From the NCBI GenBank assembly GCA_041609895.1, contig JBFIPX010000164.1:1-7657 (forward strand): a DNA stretch of 7,657 nucleotides, written 5' to 3'. Of this stretch, positions 5,972 through 7,657 are shown piece by piece. Source of the DNA: JAHHLP01 sp041609895. Lineage in GTDB: Bacteria; Bacteroidota; Rhodothermia; Rhodothermales; JABDKH01. How positions within the stretch are numbered: the first letter of the stretch is position 1; each line of letters opens with the position of its first letter. The notes beneath the pieces are model-generated. The model searched no databases, was not told the origin of the DNA, and was given only the letters and a program-made list of their open reading frames with translations. The position numbers and the translations under genes are program-made.

Positions 5972-6055
5972 GCCGGCGACGTGTAAGAGTTGCCCATGAC
6001 GCCGGCAGGGAACGGGTGCGCTGTCGGTCACCTTTCAGCCGAGCCACCAATCAGA

Positions 6056-6868
6056 ATGTCCGACAAAATTTACGATCCCGAATTCGAAGAAAGTAGCGCC
6101 GACCTCGAAGCGTATGCGGATTTCGTGTCGATCGTCAGGCAACTGCGCCGCGATTGTCCGTGGGACCGCGAGCAGACCCACGAGTCGGTCAGTCACCTGC
6201 TCATCGAGGAGGCCTATGAGGCGCTCGAAGCGATCGATCGGGAAGACTGGGACGAATTTCGGCGCGAGCTCGGCGATCTCATGTTGCACGTCGTCTTCCA
6301 TGCCGTGATAGCTGAGCAGAACGGACGGTTTACGCTGCGCGACGTGATCGACGCGGAAACGGATAAACTCGTGCGGAGGCATCCGCATGTGTTTGGCGAC
6401 GTCGAGGTCCGTGATGTGGACGAGGTGCTCAGCAACTGGGAGCAGATCAAGATGGGTGAGGGAAAGAAGCAGTCTGTCCTGGATGGAATCCCTGCGCACC
6501 TCCCGTCGCTGCTTAAAGCTCACCGGATGGGCGAGAAGGCGGCCGGTGTAGGCTTTGATTTCCCCTCGCCTGCGGACGCATGGGAAAAGGTGCGGGAGGA
6601 AGTCGAGGAGTTCGAGCGCATGAACACCTCGGACGCCGACGACGAAGCCCGCGAGGCCGAGTTCGGAGACCTGCTGTTCTCGCTGGTCAACTACGCCCGA
6701 CTCACGGATCTTAATGCAGAGAACGCGCTGCGCCGGACGAACGACAAGTTCTCTCGACGTTTCCGCTTCGTCGAGAAGGAGCTTTTGGGCGCCGGCACCT
6801 CGACGGTAGAAGCGGACCTCGCTGAGATGGATGCGTTGTGGGAGCAGGCCAAGCGGAAGGTGAAGTGA
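6056..6868 (+). CDS. mazG: Nucleoside triphosphate pyrophosphohydrolase MazG
   Basis: Hydrolyses (d)NTPs to NMP and PPi; a cytosolic house-cleaning enzyme that in E. coli also lowers ppGpp effects. From ATG at 6056 it has 270 residues, close to the family norm. Two MazG helical domains are visible. The first has LRRDCPWDREQTHESVSHLL (30-49), the Mg2+-binding EEAYEALE (51-58) and ELGDL (71-75). The second has KVREEVEEFE (178-187) and EFGDLLFSLVNYARL (202-216). KLVRRHPHVFGDVEV (104-118) and NWEQIKMGEGKKQSVLDGIP (127-146) are also typical. Longer starts at TTG 5990 or ATG 5996 would add 20-22 residues unlike the family N-terminus. There is no clear SD. Its stop overlaps the GTG start of the polyketide synthase gene by four bases, so the two are probably co-translated. 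Confidence 0.96.
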   Translation: MSDKIYDPEFEESSADLEAYADFVSIVRQLRRDCPWDREQTHESVSHLLIEEAYEALEAIDREDWDEFRRELGDLMLHVVFHAVIAEQNGRFTLRDVIDAETDKLVRRHPHVFGDVEVRDVDEVLSNWEQIKMGEGKKQSVLDGIPAHLPSLLKAHRMGEKAAGVGFDFPSPADAWEKVREEVEEFERMNTSDADDEAREAEFGDLLFSLVNYARLTDLNAENALRRTNDKFSRRFRFVEKELLGAGTSTVEADLAEMDALWEQAKRKVK

Positions 6869-7657
6869 TCACGACTCTCGACGCCATCGCTACCGGCCAT
6901 CCACCTCTCGGCCGACCTCAGTCTGAGGCGGCCGACTTCATGGGGCGTATCACCTCTTTGCCGGAAAAGATTCGCGACCGAATACCCGACCTCTACGAGC
7001 GGTCCGCCATCGAGTACCGCTACTCGTGCATCCCCGACTATATCCGCGATGATCCGGCGCAGTTCGAATTCTATCCGCCGAACTGGAATCTCGATCCGGC
7101 CCCTACAACTGCCGAACGAAATCGGCGCTACCGTGACGCGGTGCTTCCAATGGCAGAGGATGTCGCGCGACGAGCGATTGACCTTGCGGGCCTTGACGTG
7201 AGTGATATCACCCATGTCGTCGCCGTCAGCTGTACCGGCTTCTTCGCGCCGGGCATCGACATTGCCCTCGTGAAGCGGCTGGGTCTGCCACCCACGCCGC
7301 GACGTGCGATGATCGGGTTCATGGGATGCTATGCGGCCTTCAACGGACTTCGCGTTGCAGATGGTTTCTGCAAGTCGCATCCCGGTGCGCGGGTGCTACT
7401 TGTCTGTGCAGAGCTTTGCACGATTCACTTCCAGGTCACCGACTCGATGGAGGATGCGGTGATCAACTCGCTCTTCTCAGATGGTGCTGCGGCCGCGGTG
7501 CTGTCGTCGCGCCCTGTCGACGATGCTGGAGGTCGACTATCGTATGTGGACAGCCATTCGCTGCTTCACGACGACTCCGAAGACTATATGACGTGGGACG
7601 TTGGAGATACCGGTTTTCTCATGGGGTTGTCTGCCCGCGTTCCGGCCGTCATCGGCC
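6865..7657 (+). CDS. Type III polyketide synthase (chalcone synthase-like), 3' part cut by window edge
   Basis: A homodimeric ketosynthase that extends a CoA-linked starter with malonyl-CoA and cyclises the product into an alkylpyrone, resorcinol or similar aromatic. 264 codons are visible of about 350-400 expected. Family landmarks appear in order: an N-terminal AIATGHPP (8-14 region), SCTGFFAPGID (122-132), GFMGCYAAFNGLR (151-163) with the catalytic Cys at 155, FSDGAAAAVL (204-213) and DTGFLMGLS (248-256). The catalytic His and Asn expected downstream lie outside the window. The GTG start (6865) overlaps the mazG stop as GTGA and is preceded by GGAAGG four bases upstream; the first residues match the family N-terminus, so I prefer it to ATG at residue 26. 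Product and starter cannot be read from this part. Tailoring genes, often a methyltransferase and an oxidoreductase in bacterial clusters, would be expected beyond the right edge. Confidence 0.95.
   Translation, partial: MITTLDAIATGHPPLGRPQSEAADFMGRITSLPEKIRDRIPDLYERSAIEYRYSCIPDYIRDDPAQFEFYPPNWNLDPAPTTAERNRRYRDAVLPMAEDVARRAIDLAGLDVSDITHVVAVSCTGFFAPGIDIALVKRLGLPPTPRRAMIGFMGCYAAFNGLRVADGFCKSHPGARVLLVCAELCTIHFQVTDSMEDAVINSLFSDGAAAAVLSSRPVDDAGGRLSYVDSHSLLHDDSEDYMTWDVGDTGFLMGLSARVPAVIG

Larger units (their letters stand above)
5734..6055. other. Divergent intergenic region between ssb and mazG
   Basis: 322 bases with no credible gene; it must hold promoters for both directions. Toward ssb, a TAGAAT -10-like hexamer lies at 5781-5776 without a recognisable -35, with a palindrome just upstream of it. 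Toward mazG, a TCTATTTG element lies at 5964-5971. A decayed copy of the GTCATTCCTGC repeat hairpin sits at 5805-5829. The mazG frame can be extended into this region from TTG 5990 or ATG 5996, which I judge less likely starts. Confidence 0.6.

Noticed and set aside
5990..6055. N-terminal extension of MazG from TTG 5990 or ATG 5996
   Set aside because: The extra residues do not resemble MazG N-termini and no SD supports either start; ATG 6056 gives the normal length.
6035..6523. 162-residue minus-strand frame
   Set aside because: Antisense of the first MazG domain, no recognisable motif.
6691..7380. 229-residue minus-strand open frame
   Set aside because: It is the shadow of the end of mazG and the first part of the polyketide synthase, both strongly supported on the plus strand.

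Overview
The window carries ordinary housekeeping genes of a moderately GC-rich bacterium, plus the first half of a secondary-metabolism gene at its right edge. Three things suggest the Bacteroidota/Rhodothermota group. An exact match to the Bacteroidota promoter element TAnnTTTG (TATATTTG) lies in front of one operon. A GldE-like CNNM protein lies close to ssb, as is common in that group. Most genes lack a Shine-Dalgarno sequence. This placement is an inference from few characters.

Left part, minus strand, read right to left (3449 down to 1): a probable operon of a CNNM/CorC (GldE-like) CBS-domain membrane protein, a small exported YfiM/DUF2279-like protein whose ATG overlaps the CNNM stop (ATGA), and purF. 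purF starts 23 bases after the YfiM-like stop codon and runs off the left edge with nearly its whole length visible (488 codons).

Middle, minus strand: an 11-helix sodium:neurotransmitter-symporter-family (NSS/SLC6) transporter, a 381-base non-coding stretch, then ssb. That stretch holds a 143-bp MITE-like repeat with CGTCATYCC ends and a very strong intrinsic terminator for ssb, whose 3' arm is present twice. ssb has a perfect AGGAGG site. A 322-base gap upstream of ssb holds a near-perfect 16-bp palindrome and a decayed copy of the repeat hairpin.

Right part, plus strand: mazG (NTP pyrophosphohydrolase) and, overlapping it by four bases (GTGA), a type III polyketide synthase cut by the right edge at residue 264, with its catalytic Cys visible. 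The strand switch between ssb and mazG is the only divergent junction.

No tRNA, rRNA, CRISPR array, transposase or phage gene was seen. I found no obvious new multi-gene system. The most notable points are the translational coupling of mazG to a polyketide synthase, the ssb/GldE neighbourhood interrupted by a transporter and a repeat, the YfiM-like gene in the position where gldD would be expected, and the terminator with a duplicated arm.
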